From Trichoplusia ni (Eukaryota > Arthropoda > Insecta > Lepidoptera > Noctuidae), in assembly GCF_003590095.1 (NCBI RefSeq), contig NC_039491.1, positions 11,594,001 through 11,658,000 on the forward strand: a stretch of DNA of 64,000 bases. Reading direction: 5' to 3'. Positions 50,216-63,655 of the stretch are shown here, in pieces. The stretch's first letter is position 1. Each line of letters begins with the position of its first letter. The notes below the pieces were generated by a model. It was not told where the DNA came from, made no database searches, and worked only from the letters and a program-made list of their open reading frames with translations. The position numbers and the translations under genes are program-made.

Positions 50216-51859
50216 CTCGTTCTTTCTGGAAGTTGTGGTAACTTTGTGAAACTTCAAGTTAAATGAGAATTCTTGATGGAACTGGCCACTCTGTCCAGCG
50301 CGGCGCGATCATAAAACTGAGTATTGAATGGCACACGCTTGCGCTCAGTCCGGATTCACAGCTCAACACATGCACACAATATACCCGATCGCTTAAAATG
50401 CTCATTATAATGTCTACACAATTCAATTCATCCGAAATGATGTTCCAAAGTAGCGTAGCGTAACTAAATTGAACAACTTGAGACTCCTTCCAACGTTTTC
50501 CACTTTCAAACTCCTGGTTAATGTAAGAACACCAAACAATTTCTTAGTAGTTACTAAATTAAAATAATTCTGTAACAGCAAGGGCTTGTTACAAACCAGG
50601 TGCTTCGGGACTTTAGACAACATATTTATTATTATTGCTTTGTCATCAAAATTGAAAGACGCAGTTATATTGACCGAACCCAAAGTTTGGAAATAGATAG
50701 AATCTCAAAGTAAAAATGAAAATTTAAAAGTACCTGCTAATAAAAGAGCAAATATACCTATGTACTACGGCATAGTATAATAGTGTAGGTACAGACACAA
50801 ACTGAAACATGTCAACCGAGGATGGTATCCCCGATTGAAATCCTTTTGTGTGATCGTCAGTGTGTGTGTGTGTGCAGTGTCCACACGTGATGCACACATG
50901 CGGCCGCTGGTTCCGTTAGAAACAATCATTGGACGCGTTCCGTTTCCAAAACTGCTGTGGAAGACAGAACTTATACGGAAAGGTTTAAAAGCCTTTGTTA
51001 TGGTTTTACGTTTTGGAGACTCGACTCACTTGACCAACACTGGTTTAGATCTATAGCCCCGCCAAATAATATGTGTGGGGTCCGCACACAAGTAAACTGT
51101 TCTGGTTGTGACAAAAAATGGAAATGATACATTGTACTATGTTGCAACATCAGGTGATTAATCAATCAATAATATTTGCAAGTCCACAACTCTCATGACT
51201 TTAGGCAGTTGTAACTAAAGTGAGGTGACGTCACCGGTTCACTGCTTGTTTCAATCGATATGGCGGGAGAGCTGGATTTCTGTTCTTTTTTTGCAATTAA
51301 CCTAGTTTAAATGAAACCGACATTTCCGTTTTCCGTGTAAATTATGTTTGTTCAGCGGTCATGAGTAATATCCCAGCACCGCGCCCCGGTAAGCGCCGCA
51401 TCATATCGAAAACTGATTTTTATAACGAAGTCGCTTAATTGTAGTTCAAATATTTTTTTTACAATAAACTACTTTATATGAAATTAAACTCCTACTCTAG
51501 ATCCACAGTAGGTATGTTACGGTTTAATTTACTGGTAGGATGATGACGTAGAGTATATCAGGGCATCTCCGAGCTACATACAGCTCAACATGTGAACCGG
51601 GCGAACCAGGCCAGGTACCGTAAGTGCGAGTACATACGGAGCGAGTAAAGTTTGACTTCAATTATCTTATCAATGGACATGTAAAAATCAATAACTCGAT
51701 TTTTAAATCCTTCATTTCTTTTACGGATTTCACAACTCTACAAGGACTTGTAAACCATAAGATAAAAGAACAAAATTGAGTAAATTTCAAACTTTTTTAA
51801 TAATTATCGTCTGACAGTATTGTTCGCGAGAGAGACAGTTTAAACGCTGACAAATGATC
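50216..51859. other. Anonymous stretch
   Basis: I see no gene. A short GT run, (GT)n, lies at about 50861-50875. Confidence 0.5.
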
Positions 51860-51950
51860 CCGGGCCCGGGCTCCGGGAGCCGGGCGCTGCCGGGCGGCGA
51901 TCGCGGCCGCCTCGCCGTGACATCTAGCACACTTTGTCAGGCTAGATGTC
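51860..51950. promoter_or_regulatory. CpG-rich palindromic island with adjacent 10-bp hairpin
   Basis: CCCGGGCCCGGG and GCGATCGC-type palindromes are packed into 51860-51912. They are followed by a perfect stem GACATCTAGC (51919-51928) with GCTAGATGTC (51941-51950) around a 12-nt loop. It is a candidate regulatory island in AT-rich DNA. No initiator or TATA element stands out. Confidence 0.3.
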
Positions 51951-53539
51951 TAATTTCCCTGCCTGCCCGAAACTAAACCTACTTTGAACCTCCTATTAAG
52001 TTACTTCACCTACAACTTGCTAAATATGTTTTTTTTCTATTACTAAACATTTAAGATGCTCTTTCAATGCTATTAACATTTAAAAAGACTGTAACCACCC
52101 TGTGTCGCCCAATACTACCCAAACTATCAAATGAGCTCCAGGTACACTAACTCAGGATCACAGCCGTGTTAGCGCTGTCGGAAAACTATTAAGTTGGCGG
52201 TAAGTGGCGACACCGACGGGCTCGACCATAAATAACGTGGCCGCGGCGATAAGTCAGCGTGTTTGTGTCCGCGCCCCACACGCGCCGGACACTGCCTCGT
52301 ACAGATAACACCGCGCTGGGAGCATGTCGCGTCGAGCGCCCACTTTTATTATTCTCCTCTAAGACGCCTTCTGATTACATCTACTTATCCGAGCTCTCTA
52401 TCACATTTTGATTTTTTGCTGCGTGGCACTATCGGCTGTCGAAAGCTCGGACTTAATTGCTTCTTAATTATCTGCAATCGGCGGCAAACTAAGAATTAAT
52501 GACGAGAAAGGCGCTCTATATTTGTCAGTGTAACTCGATCGATCAGAAAACTATTTATACTGCAAATGATCTGTACCACAAGAGATCGATAAAAAAAAAA
52601 AATTTTTACGATTACTACTAGTACGCGTGAAAAAACCGTTGCATCATTTTATAATACTGAATCATCCTCACAAAAGTAACTATCACATATATTTCACAAT
52701 TAATTGAAAAAGTATGTAAATGTGGCACGTAACTAGAGTAAAATTTAAAGTCCTGATTTGTTTAATACAGTCTAATAAGTTTATTGACATTAAGTTAAGT
52801 AGAGCGAGCTACAACAAGAGAGTGTTTCAATTGTATCGGTGAAGTGAGGCAGGCGAGAGCTGGTCACTTATAAACTGCGCACTGCTCGCATTGTGGATGG
52901 ATCCCGTGTAAACAATCACGCGGAACATAATAAACAAATACATCGCGGCGTCTTACATCAGCCAGACATGACGGACTTATAAGGGTTGCTGTACAACGCA
53001 AACATAAACAAGAAAGGGACACATTGTGCACAACATAATAACTATTCTATTAAGTTGATCCTCGAGAATGTTGACGTCAAGGAATCCCGCCCCGCGCGAC
53101 TCGCACGATACATATGTTATACAATACATTGTGTACTCGTGAATAAATAATTTACTTTCGATCAAAAAACAGCTTCCGAATATTATATTTATGAAGTATA
53201 CATTCAATTTGCCTCATTTACTTTGTAAGTAGTAGTAACTAGTTTCTCGGCCAGCAGAGGTATGATTGTGAGCGTGTTGTTAATTCGGCCTCGGAGATAA
53301 AGCGTATTCATAACTTAATTTGATTAGAGCGTTGTATTAATAAATTTCTAACAATAACTAATAAACAATTCTGGAGGGTTTTAGCAAACTTCGAGTAAGA
53401 ATTTCACTTAAAACTCGTCGCTAACGTTCTGCGCCGCCTCCTCGCTTGTCGAGCCAAATTAACTGCGGCAAGCGAACTTCATGGTAATAAAGCGCAGAAA
53501 TTTCACTTGTTATGAAGAGCAACACAGTTACCCTCCATA
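51951..53539. other. Anonymous stretch
   Basis: I see no gene. GC-rich words are scattered at 52200-52330 and 53085-53105. Confidence 0.5.
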
Positions 53540-53600
53540 GCTCGTAGCACGTAGCGCTCTCGTAGCCCGTAGTCGCTCATAGCGCTACGGTACATCTCGT
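53540..53600. repeat. GTAGC-rich cluster, copy 3
   Basis: CTCGTAGCACGTAGCGCTCT, CGTAGCCCGTAGTCGCTC and ATAGCGCTACGGTAC. GTAGCGCT and AGCGCTAC can pair. It shares its vocabulary with the clusters near 9.8 and 44.1 kb. Confidence 0.55.
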
Positions 53601-54472
53601 GGTATTGACTGTCTACACTATTGTATTTTCGTATTTTCAGCACAGTTTTGGCAGATAACATTTAGCTCGTTAAGAAATGGCAATTCTGAACAATTGCAAA
53701 AAAAGGATATTTTCCCGATAAATTAATACTACTATACTTTTATGGAATTCAATTCAAAAGCCCGTAATGAGCCAATTATATTCTTGATATGCCGCTACAG
53801 TGAGTGTATCTAGTGTGTACAAACATCGCGCTGTGTCACACAATGATTGCAACACGTGGCGCCAGCGCGGGCAGTGCGCCCACTCCAGCACTAGCGCTTG
53901 GAGTTCACTTACTTACGCATTAAAAACGCAAGCCGTGCCCAAGAATCTATTCTTGTATTCGTTCAAACGTAGACAGCGTATATTATTATTCTTCTACACT
54001 TAACTTAGGAAAGAATATTATTTTCGTACTCTCCTTTTGCTTGAATTTCGTTAAGTTATCGATAAATTTTGATCAGCGCCGCGCCGCGCGGGCTTTTCTA
54101 TGAAATTTCCTGCGTTCTTAGATAAAACAAATTGTATCGACAAGCTTACACTCTGTTACAGCGAAACGACAGAAATTCGTTTACTCAGCCCCGATAACAA
54201 ATAAATGGAGGAGTATTAAAAATAAAATACGGTGTCTGTACACAGAGCTAGCGCGCGATGTACCCTGCTGTTGCAAATACCCTGTTTCTAGTGCATATTT
54301 ACGTGAAGCCCAATTTAATGAACTCATGCAAGATGAACGCTCGCAACAATTAGCATACATTACGAGGCAGTTCACTCGGCGCACAATGAAGCCGGCGCAA
54401 TTAGCGCTGACATCAATGAGCTCCGGACATCATATTAGATGTTAATGCGAGTGTCGCGCTGCGGCCGGCGCG
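53601..54472. other. Anonymous stretch
   Basis: A pyrimidine-containing acceptor word GTATTTTCAG ends at 53640, but the frames after it close quickly. I see no gene. Confidence 0.5.
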
Positions 54473-54497
54473 CGGCGGCGGCGGCGGCGGCGGCGGC
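54473..54497 (+). repeat. (CGG)8 microsatellite
   Basis: Eight CGG units within a GC-rich patch (54455-54520). Confidence 0.95.
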
Positions 54498-56894
54498 AGT
54501 GCGCCGAGCAGAGCCGGCCGCTGCACCTATTGTGCTACAAGAAGGTCTACTTGTCGCACCTAAACTTGAACAGATCATAATTACAGTATGTTATTGTTTC
54601 ATGTAGATTTATAAAATGGACACGAATGTAAAATTGCAACGAAACGGAATAAATTGGCAACAATAATATTTACTGTAAATAATCAATTATTAACAATTTT
54701 CAGAATTCTGCAGATTATTATATCCTCAATTTATCTTAAATAAAATTGAAAAACACTAGTAACTAAATATACCAGTGACCATGTATTTCATGCAGCAAAT
54801 TTTGGACGAACAAAACTTAATTAATTATAACCTGATAAGGTGAGTGACACCTTACAGCTAGCGCCTGACACAATGTCATAAGAACCGGGTTTTTCATATA
54901 AAATCCAATTGCAGCGGATCGGCGATGAATGTAGCACGAAAGTAATACGCCATTGTGCTGGGAATTGATATTGTCCGAGTCGAGCCCGAGCGCGCGGTCA
55001 AACGGCACCGATTGCGCCCATTATACCAGTGCCTAGTGTGCGAGCCCGACTGGCAGCAGAGAACAACATGCTGATGTGAGTCCTATTAACAAAATACCAT
55101 CGCTTACAAAACACGAGACCGCGACGGAAACGAAAACAAGAAAAATGGAACGTTGAGAACACTTTGTAGGTAATAGCAGGATCGTTCCTCGCGAAATAGT
55201 TTTAAAATTATAAAGTGTAGGTAAGGCGTCGGCGCGTGATTTATAGCGGCGGTCCGAGATGCGCGACATGATTAATAACCGCGCCGCGACCAGGTGACGC
55301 AACACAACACCGCTTGAAGCAAAAATTACACGCGTTTTGTATAAGCACACATATTGAGTGTCTGGTGCAGACTGACTGACTGACGAAGCACTCATACGTA
55401 ACAGAAACAAACTGTGTCACACAGCGCTCCCGAACACTTGTTATTAGTAAATATTGCTAACTCCAGTATAAATCTTGGTGAACATTATAAGCACTTTGTC
55501 TCCGCGGCTCCTGCCTCCCGCGCGCCGCCTGCCGGGTGCCGTGTGCCAACTAATTGGTCTCAAATGTTCGCAAATCATCTTCCGTAGTCGCTTATTTACC
55601 TACCTTAGCAAACTGATAGTAAACAACACTAATGTTACTCGTTTTCGTTGCTCTATAGGTTTGCAGTCAATCTGTTAGTTTTATCAAAACTTCATGTATT
55701 CACTTCAGATATTTCAATAAGTCTTTTAAACTGATAATATCTGATAAAATAATTATCAAAGTAAAAGTATTTTCTTTCTGGGTGACTAAAACTGCACAAT
55801 AACGAATAAAATCACCCATCTAATGAAGGTAGTTGCGTTGTTCGAAATTTTTATTCGCATTTAAAAAAATTGAGAGATAAAAAGAGATTGTACTCTTTTT
55901 ATAAAAATTGTTGCATATGAACTCTCCCTCTCGAGTCGGTTGAGGAATCCTGGAAAATACCGTAGGTAGAGTCCACCGATGGCATTTTTCAGACTCGGTC
56001 GACACACACTTGCGCAGACAATTAAATCCGGGATATCGCCGGCTAAGCGACAGCGTTGTCCTGGGTGTTCCTTAAACTCCTATTTAGACCGAAACTAATA
56101 CAAACTGTTACTAAAACCACTTACTACTTTTTTTAAACAAACCTGAACAATATTTGAACAGTAATTGAATATACCCATATATTTTAACGAGCAAAAGTAG
56201 AACCTGGCCCCAGTCACTGCTCACCACGCGTCGACCGCCGAGCGGTGCCGATAAATACCGGCTGCGACCGTAATAGTGGTGGCCGCGGTCCGCGGTCGGA
56301 GCCGCGACCCCGGCAGGTACCGCCGCGGGCCGCCGGACACCCGCATAGCCGGACACAATAGATACCCACCACAACAGACTAAAAGGAAAAATACTACCGA
56401 ATATTATTAGATCAAGTAGATGAAAAACCGGGAATCCCAAGCACGTTATATTGCCAAATATCCGCGAAATGCAATAAAACGGGCGATAGAGGGCGGCGGT
56501 GTTACGTAACACAATATGTCGGCGTGATGGCGTGACGCTCGCCCGTCGGCGGGACACAGCCGTGAGCCGAGCGTAGCTAACAGCAGGACTTCTGTGTCTC
56601 TCTGCGTTGTGGCCGAACGTGCCGCACATATTGCGAACTCTAATATATATCGAATATTGACTGATGTCAGATATTACGACGAAATGTAATTTATCAGTTG
56701 GTTTGACATAGACCGCAGCTTACTGTTGTTCCTGCGATTTATTTATCAGGCCACAAAGAGGACTTTTATTATTTCAATCGACTTGACACCTCACCAGCTC
56801 ATTAATGTTTCCGATAGTAATGGTAATAGTTTGAATACCTCAGATCGTACACAACCAGCTGATCCTCAGGTCTGCGACGTGTATCAACATCCAG
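54498..56894. other. Stretch with a possible translation-start exon
   Basis: An ATG at 54781 opens MYFMQQILDEQNLINYNLIR up to AAG|GTGAGTGA, with an acceptor-like ACAATTTTCAG ending about 54703 (see findings). A 172-codon minus open frame at 56111-56629 shows no recognisable domain. The rest is anonymous. Confidence 0.35.
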
Positions 56895-56907
56895 CCCCCC
56901 CCCCCCC
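56895..56907 (+). repeat. C13 homopolymer
   Basis: Thirteen C residues. Confidence 0.95.
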
Positions 56908-58244
56908 GTGCTCCGCCAGCTTAGCGAGCGCGTGCTCTACGCATAGTAATAAGATGTCAGACTTACTAAATTATGAATTATTTATATCACAAGTACTTGG
57001 GGAACCCGGCTCAAACTTTATTCAACGTATAACTTTACAAGAGCGCTGGCAGTACTACGATGCTGATGTAAACATTCAATCGTAATCTCTTTGCTCGGAG
57101 CACTCGAACTATCTACAGGTGTCAAAGCCCAAGGAAAGATTATCACAACCATCATAGACCGCCACAAGCTTGTGCAAATCAATCAGCGAGTAACATGTGT
57201 TGAGTGGAAAACAAAGTCATTCTAACAAACAATCATCAGGCTCGAACCCATTAATTAAATATAAATATACAAAAAATGTCTGCGACCATTGACCTCGGCC
57301 GCCGTGCCTCGCGCCCCCTCCTCGGCGTCCTGACAGCCGGTAATTGGGTTAAGCATCACGACTGCAACCAGTTAACGGTATTTCGGTCCGTCTGTCGATA
57401 TTGCTCTGCCGATAAACTACTCGTGAGCACTGACACGAGCGCCGTGCGCCGGTTAAAAACCAATTACACGGCTATTGATACCTCGCGCGTCTTCTGTAGC
57501 AGCCGCGCGAGCACGCCGTGCCCCACATCACATACACACGCAACATCAAAGGGAATATGTCAATGATGTCAGAAATATTTCCACAGTTCCAACCTACTTT
57601 TCAAAATCTTCTGAACTTAATTAAGTTTATGAGGGCAACCATAATTCGAACTCCTAAGAAGAATATCATAAGTTTTGAGCACGAGCAACTATTTAAGCTA
57701 TAACATCGAAATGCACTCAGCTCGAATGAAACTTAGGTACGAAACGAACGTAAGTTTGTGTCGTATTGGAGGCGATGCGACGGACCCGACTCACGCCGGT
57801 CGTGCGGCCGCTCTCTGCCGCTCCGGGATACACTAAGCTTCCAAATAACCGTAATTTAAGGCTTCGACACACGTCAACCCTATTCAATTCCCATGGCGAA
57901 CGCGTTGAATAAGTAACTATATGTGCTAATAGTTTAACGCTCTCTATGGCCTCAAGTTGATGTAGCTATGGTATACTCGTGCTTTGTAACACATTGTACT
58001 CGTACAAGACACAAACTCAGGGCTGCAGTAAACTGTTAGTCTTGGTTCACAGAAAGTACTGACTCTTATCGGTATTGCTACCTGACTTAATAATGGACAA
58101 AGCCTGTGCTCCAGTCATCAGATTAGATACTATAATCCAATCGGAACTTACGGGTATATCTAATGCGCGGCCTGCGGTTCGCGAGACCACTACGGGGCCA
58201 GCCTACAGACAAGCTCAGAAGATTTATTTCACATCGTCTGCTGA
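56908..58244. other. Anonymous stretch
   Basis: Short plus-strand open frames (96 codons at 57276-57566 and others) have no recognisable domain. I see no gene. Confidence 0.5.
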
Positions 58245-58425
58245 AAAGCCCAAGGTTTTGTACCTAAATAGTAACCCTATTACTTGGGGAACAGCTAGAT
58301 GTCTATCCATTTGCCTTAAAAAAGGCTGTATCTCATAAACCTTGATGGCAAGTTGAAATTTCACAGATAATGTCTTTCTGTTCCACAATAATTACAAATG
58401 TTAAAAAAATACTCAAAACTCAATA
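58245..58425 (+). repeat. Fragment of lepidopteran GGTTCCGT-type repeat
   Basis: CCAAGGTTTTGTACCTAAAT, TAACCCTATTACTTGG, GGCTGTATCTCATAAACC, GTTGAAATTTCACAGATAAT and GTCTTTCTGTTCC appear in the known order of this family's internal segment. It is the same family as 42171-42290. Confidence 0.65.
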
Positions 58426-59493
58426 CGTTTATTGCATTCCACTCCATTCCATTAGTTTTAGAACATTGTGGGCCCTGTAAGGCATAACAATTACGGTGAC
58501 ACATTTATATGGTAATTAATTTTTATGTCTGGCTCGCACGTGGCCGGTTTATTTTAACTGATATCCATGATAAATGATCACCTGTTTTTTTATACTAACA
58601 CTTGAGTGCGATGCTTCTGTCCGCCAGTAGAGTCCCCGTCTCCGGATACGTTTTCAATTAACTGGTAGCGAGGCCCGCTAGCGTTTAATATCGCGCAGCG
58701 GACTTTAATCACAGAAGAATCAGGCAATAATACTTAGTCGGGACTCGAGGGACGACGCTGATTGAAAATACCTGCCTGCCGCCTCGGTACAGCCCGAGAG
58801 GCGGGCGGCGAGCGGAGGCCGCTTCTTACACAAACTTATATTCCCGTTTAAAATATTTAATTAAATTTGTCACCGCGGCTCGCATGGCGCCGGCGCTGCA
58901 TTCGGGATGGCTTTAATTAAACATTCCGTCGTGTATTATAATCTCACGTCCGTCTGATGCCGAACTTCTAGAGATGTGATGTAATGTGACGTATCGACCA
59001 CCAGCCAGTTGGTAGCGAAATATAAATATTATTAGAAGACTTACCTACATTGAACTTTCTTAATTATAATAAACATTGGTTAACAATTTACAGATATAAA
59101 GCCAAAAAAGTAAATGCTATTCGATTGTAATAATCCGCACCTTCAATGTTTTTAAAATACTGAGGTACTTTATTTAAGTAAAGTTAGTGCTATCACGGTC
59201 GTCACTAAACCTAGCAATACTGGGATCACTTGTAAGTCACACTGGTAGATCAACAGATGATAGCACTTTGCTTTATGTTCCAATTAATCCTGTTACCACA
59301 ACAATACGTACAAATCCGACAAAAATAAGCTTATGAGTATACACAAGATACTGATCGCAACATGTTACTATTACAAATCGTAATCTGTGAGACGGAAGTG
59401 TAACACACGCGTGCTCAAGCACCAAACAAAACTTTGCAACAATCCCAAACTACTGCGAGTTTCGGCAAACAAGTGGCGAACAGTGCCAGCACA
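58426..59493. other. Anonymous stretch
   Basis: I see no gene. A GC-rich patch lies at 58775-58825. Confidence 0.5.
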
Positions 59494-59506
59494 CCCCCCC
59501 CCCCCC
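59494..59506 (+). repeat. C13 homopolymer
   Basis: Thirteen C residues. Confidence 0.95.
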
Positions 59507-60066
59507 GCCTCCTACACCCGCAAACACCCAGCGCCGCCGGGGAACACGCAGCAACACACGGCTGAAAACAGCTACTCAACTGCAGCCGTCTCAACTGTAA
59601 CGAGTAGCGTCCAGGATCTTAAATAAGTGATCCACTGATCATCTGAAGACTCTACGAAACATTCTATCAGGAATACTTAGTGGAAATTTCACCACAAAGG
59701 GTCGAAAAGGTGAAAGTTTACATGGACAATGTAATTGGAATAATGTTTCTTATTTGTGGTTATCCACTTGTTATAGCTGTTGCTTCTCCTTAAAAATATA
59801 AATGTAAATCTCGAAAACATTACGAATTCGTATTTTACTTCTCTAATGCCTTTGAGTAACTGCTGGCTGGAAATGTGTCGATGTTTTTCATCGTTTTTTT
59901 AAGGCTCCATATAATTTGGTAGTTGGACGTTCAAAAAATGCTACATCGTAGCTTAACTTGCATGAATTGATTTTGATTTTGTTTTCATTAAATAAGTTTC
60001 TACTTATTGCTTTGGACTAAGCTCCATTGAATGTTGAACTGTTGTTACCTATGTACGTATATCAAA

Positions 60067-60115
60067 TAACCGGTCAAGTGCGAGTCAGACCCTCAACGAG
60101 AAAAATTACAATAGA
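60067..60115 (+). repeat. Truncated 5' end of the CCGGCCAAGTGCGAG-type repeat
   Basis: AACCGGTCAAGTGCGAGTCA and GACCCTCAACGAG match the opening of the element at 22377-23167. The copy ends after about 50 bases. Confidence 0.65.
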
Positions 60116-63100
60116 ATGGGAACAGCATATGAGAGTAGGTAACGACAAATATATAACCATTACAAACATTGCTTAACGTTTATCTTTATATTCGACCTAC
60201 CAGAAAGGACTCCTAAAAACTCCTATTTGCTATGCCCAGGGCACAATTTGATTCATATAATAATATTATTATATACAAAATTTTCCAATATAAATGTAGA
60301 CGTTTGTGCCTATGTACGATCTACGAACTTATTACGTGTAGTACATGCGCGCAGGACCCCGACACAAGGCGACTAAGGCGAGTGCTAACGAGTGTGACGT
60401 CACCCGGAGAGGAAGCCTGGAATACATTCTCACTTCTTTTCGTAAACTGCTCACACTGCTCACCTCGCATCTACTATAACTATCCCAGGACACGTAACGT
60501 GATATCTGCATTTGTAAAATTTGGCTGCACTAACCTCTACTAATGTTTATTTGAAGCGGCAACCACAAACGTTTCTTATCGAATCTTTCCGAATACAAAC
60601 GACTGCAACGACGAAATACACACTAGTTCTCGAAAACTAAAAGGTAAACAAGACTAAAATACACCTCAACCAGGTAAACACAGCACACAGCGTGTCGCAG
60701 CACTCGCTCACACTAATCATATTAGTATTTGGTGACAAAACAAGGAAATCTGTTAATCTGGAGATGTATTGTCAACAAAGCGCATGAGACGCTCTGCTAC
60801 ATAAATAGATATTTAGGATTCGCGACTGTCGAGACAACATACACAAGCTCACTATCCGCTATAATTACATTCGACGAAGTTGTTTTCGACGGAGTTAATT
60901 TACTTTAGCCTCGATTTGTAAACCACATCAAACATATGCATCGACCGCGGCCGACGGTTTATGCCTCCGACCTGCCTCGCCGAGAGAATAATAACATGTC
61001 AAATTGCGAATAAAGGCAAGGCTTTAATATAAAATGATGCGAATAAATACGTTACAACAACACGCCTCGTAGAGGGTCAATAAGTGAGAGACATTGTGAA
61101 AACATAAGTCGAAACTTCAACCTTTTGTTCATAGACGCCAACTTCATATATCATATATTTGACTGCCAACTGCAGAATAACATTTGCGAAAGTAGTTCGA
61201 GAAAAATCATGTTTAACATGTGACAATTACAGTAAAACTATTTTCGTGAAAGGTGTGTTATCGTTTACATTATCGCTTCCAGATTGAGATCAGAGTCCAA
61301 ATATTTCCATAATTCAAAAATAGCACGACTTGCGATCCCGCCGCTTTAGCTCATGAATAAGGACTCCGGTTGGATCCGAAACTAGTCGGGCACCCCCGAT
61401 AAATACGCGCGAGTAAACCGTTACATCATTTAATAATTTCGTATATTCCAGCCGCCCGATCCTCGCCGGTTCGAGCCGGTCGACACCAGTCGCCGCCGGT
61501 CGTCACCGGTCGCTGACGCTGCGGGTCTGTGTCGACGCGCGTTTGTTTTCTAAAACAACTTTACAATCTTCTACCGGAGGATGGCGCGATGGCGTAGCGC
61601 CAACAATAATTTATTGCATACAAGTACATTTCTGTACCATAAACATTTCCTGTATTCGCCTCAAAGTGCTTGTGCTGGATTCCAAGTAGGTAATGTAAAC
61701 AATGTGAAAGCGTATAGTTTTTCAATACAATATAAATGGTCTCAAGCAAATTCATATTCTAGCGTTGTGATAGAAATCACGTGCTGGAATAACCTACTTT
61801 TTTAATATAGCTAGGGGTAAAATGTTCGGTCTAATGGGACAGTGCGGGCTGGTGCAGAACAGTATAATAATATGTAACGAAATTAATTGTAAGACATGAT
61901 AAACCTGTGATATACGACTCTCGCCGCGACGTATCGGAAATAAGCTCTCCGCGCGAGCGCCTGTGAGCGTGCGGAGGGGGCCAAGCCCGGGGGAGGAGGG
62001 GCTCGTATCAGATAGAGCCGTGCCGCCGCTTACAGCGGGCACCTGGACAAGCACCGGCCAGCGCGCTGAGCAACCGCGACCTGACTGCAGGGCAGTCTAA
62101 CATAAAATATGACACTAGTATTTATGAGCCTCATAAAGAGTACCACCACATCACATTTACTAATGTTTTTTTTTTTAATACGAGTTTCTTTATGCGTCTG
62201 ATGTCGTCAGCATTCCTGACAAAAGGTAGAGCGATTTGCGTGTGTGAACAGGACCAGCGTCGCATTACCAGCCGCAACTGTGAGGACTCGTCGACTCACC
62301 ACTACTGCTCTGTGTCGACAACTTTACTCGACTTATAAAGTGTATCTATACTTTATAGTCTCAAAAAATTATGACGACAGCAAATTACTATTAGGGTAGG
62401 TTTGCTCGTACTCATAGTTGACTAATTGCACTGATAGTGACATACGAGTTAAGCTTATGAAAACATTTCACGAAACAACATACTGAGCAGCAAATATATC
62501 GCAACTAAACCTACAAACTGATTGTACTACAAGTGTCAGGATCAACAGAAAAAATGTCGTTATTAACCATTGCTTAAAATTATTTCTAAGCTTACATTTT
62601 TACTTTTGTGACCTGTTCTTTATTATGAAAGGATTCATTATGGCCCGTGAAATATTATGTTAAAATATGTTAAGTAGCCGCGCACAAGTACTTCGGTAAC
62701 AAAATGATAATTTGTGAAGGAATGGAATTGCTTAGGACAGCCCGGACCGGACCGGCCCTCGACGGGTTGGAGCCCGCCGCCGGCTGGTAACGGTGCGGTA
62801 ATATTCAGTAAAAATTGACTATGCGCCATTACCTTCTCAAAATCATTTGTAACCCTGACAAATGTTTAGAGCTCCCTACCTAAAAATGAATAACTGTTAC
62901 TAACAAAGGCTCTGTTGTCTGTCCGTGTGTATATCCATCAGTCATTAGGCATTATTTACATACATACTTTAATCCTTATCAAAATGAATAACGCTTTACA
63001 AGTATTTTATTTTGAACAAAGCGGCGCTTTACATTTAATGTCACAGACAGTTCAGAAGAAATTGCTGCTTTCAACATAACTGCACAGCAAAATAACTATT

Positions 63101-63125
63101 GTTGTGGCGAGATAGAGGCCGATTC
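60116..63125. other. Anonymous stretch
   Basis: I see no gene. GC-rich patches are at 61455-61545 (repeated CGCCGGTCG and CACCGGTCG words) and 61975-62050. A C/G-rich minus-strand patch is at 62740-62790. Confidence 0.5.
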
Positions 63126-63293
63126 ATAAAAACGTTAACGTGACACGGTCTATGAAATCGAACTACTCTGAAACGACTCGACCGATTCTTATGAAATTTG
63201 TGAACATATTCGGTACCCCTAAGACCATTTCATTTTATTCACGTATTTTTTTCTGCGCTATGGGAAAAATACATTTGCTGGGACAGCTAGTAA
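63126..63293 (+). repeat. RTE-like tail repeat
   Basis: CTACTCTGAAACGACTCGAC, CGATTCTTATGAAATTTGTG, AACATATTCGGTACCCCTAA, then GCTGGGACAGCTAGT. The 'contact cgaccgattctcatgaaatttgtg' core and the CAGCTAGT end are typical of a lepidopteran RTE-derived family. Confidence 0.65.
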
Positions 63294-63655
63294 GATGTAC
63301 ATAAGAGCATGTATCTTACCCACAGGTATCAGGATCGTTAAAAGTGACGATGTCCGATACGTCACTGATAATATTATTGCCAATCGTTAAACAACTCAGC
63401 TTCTACTGTAAATTTGTCATTCGATTTCAACTAGCAATAATCGCACCTCGGATTAACCTCATCATAAAACCAACAATCAAATTGTAACTCCGACACGAAC
63501 AAGCACGGTTTGCAGGTCGCTCGGACTGCCCACAGCCCGGTGCTCAGAGTGATACCCCCCGCTCCGCCCCCTCGCTCGCCCGGCCTAGGGACCTACTCCA
63601 GACTTCATTTCGAAAATTATACTCTCAACAAACTCATATCCGCCCAATTACTTAC

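Noticed and set aside
56111..56629. 172-codon minus open frame with hydrophobic stretches
   Set aside because: It has no family resemblance and lies within the chance length range. It crosses a GC-rich patch that lowers stop frequency.
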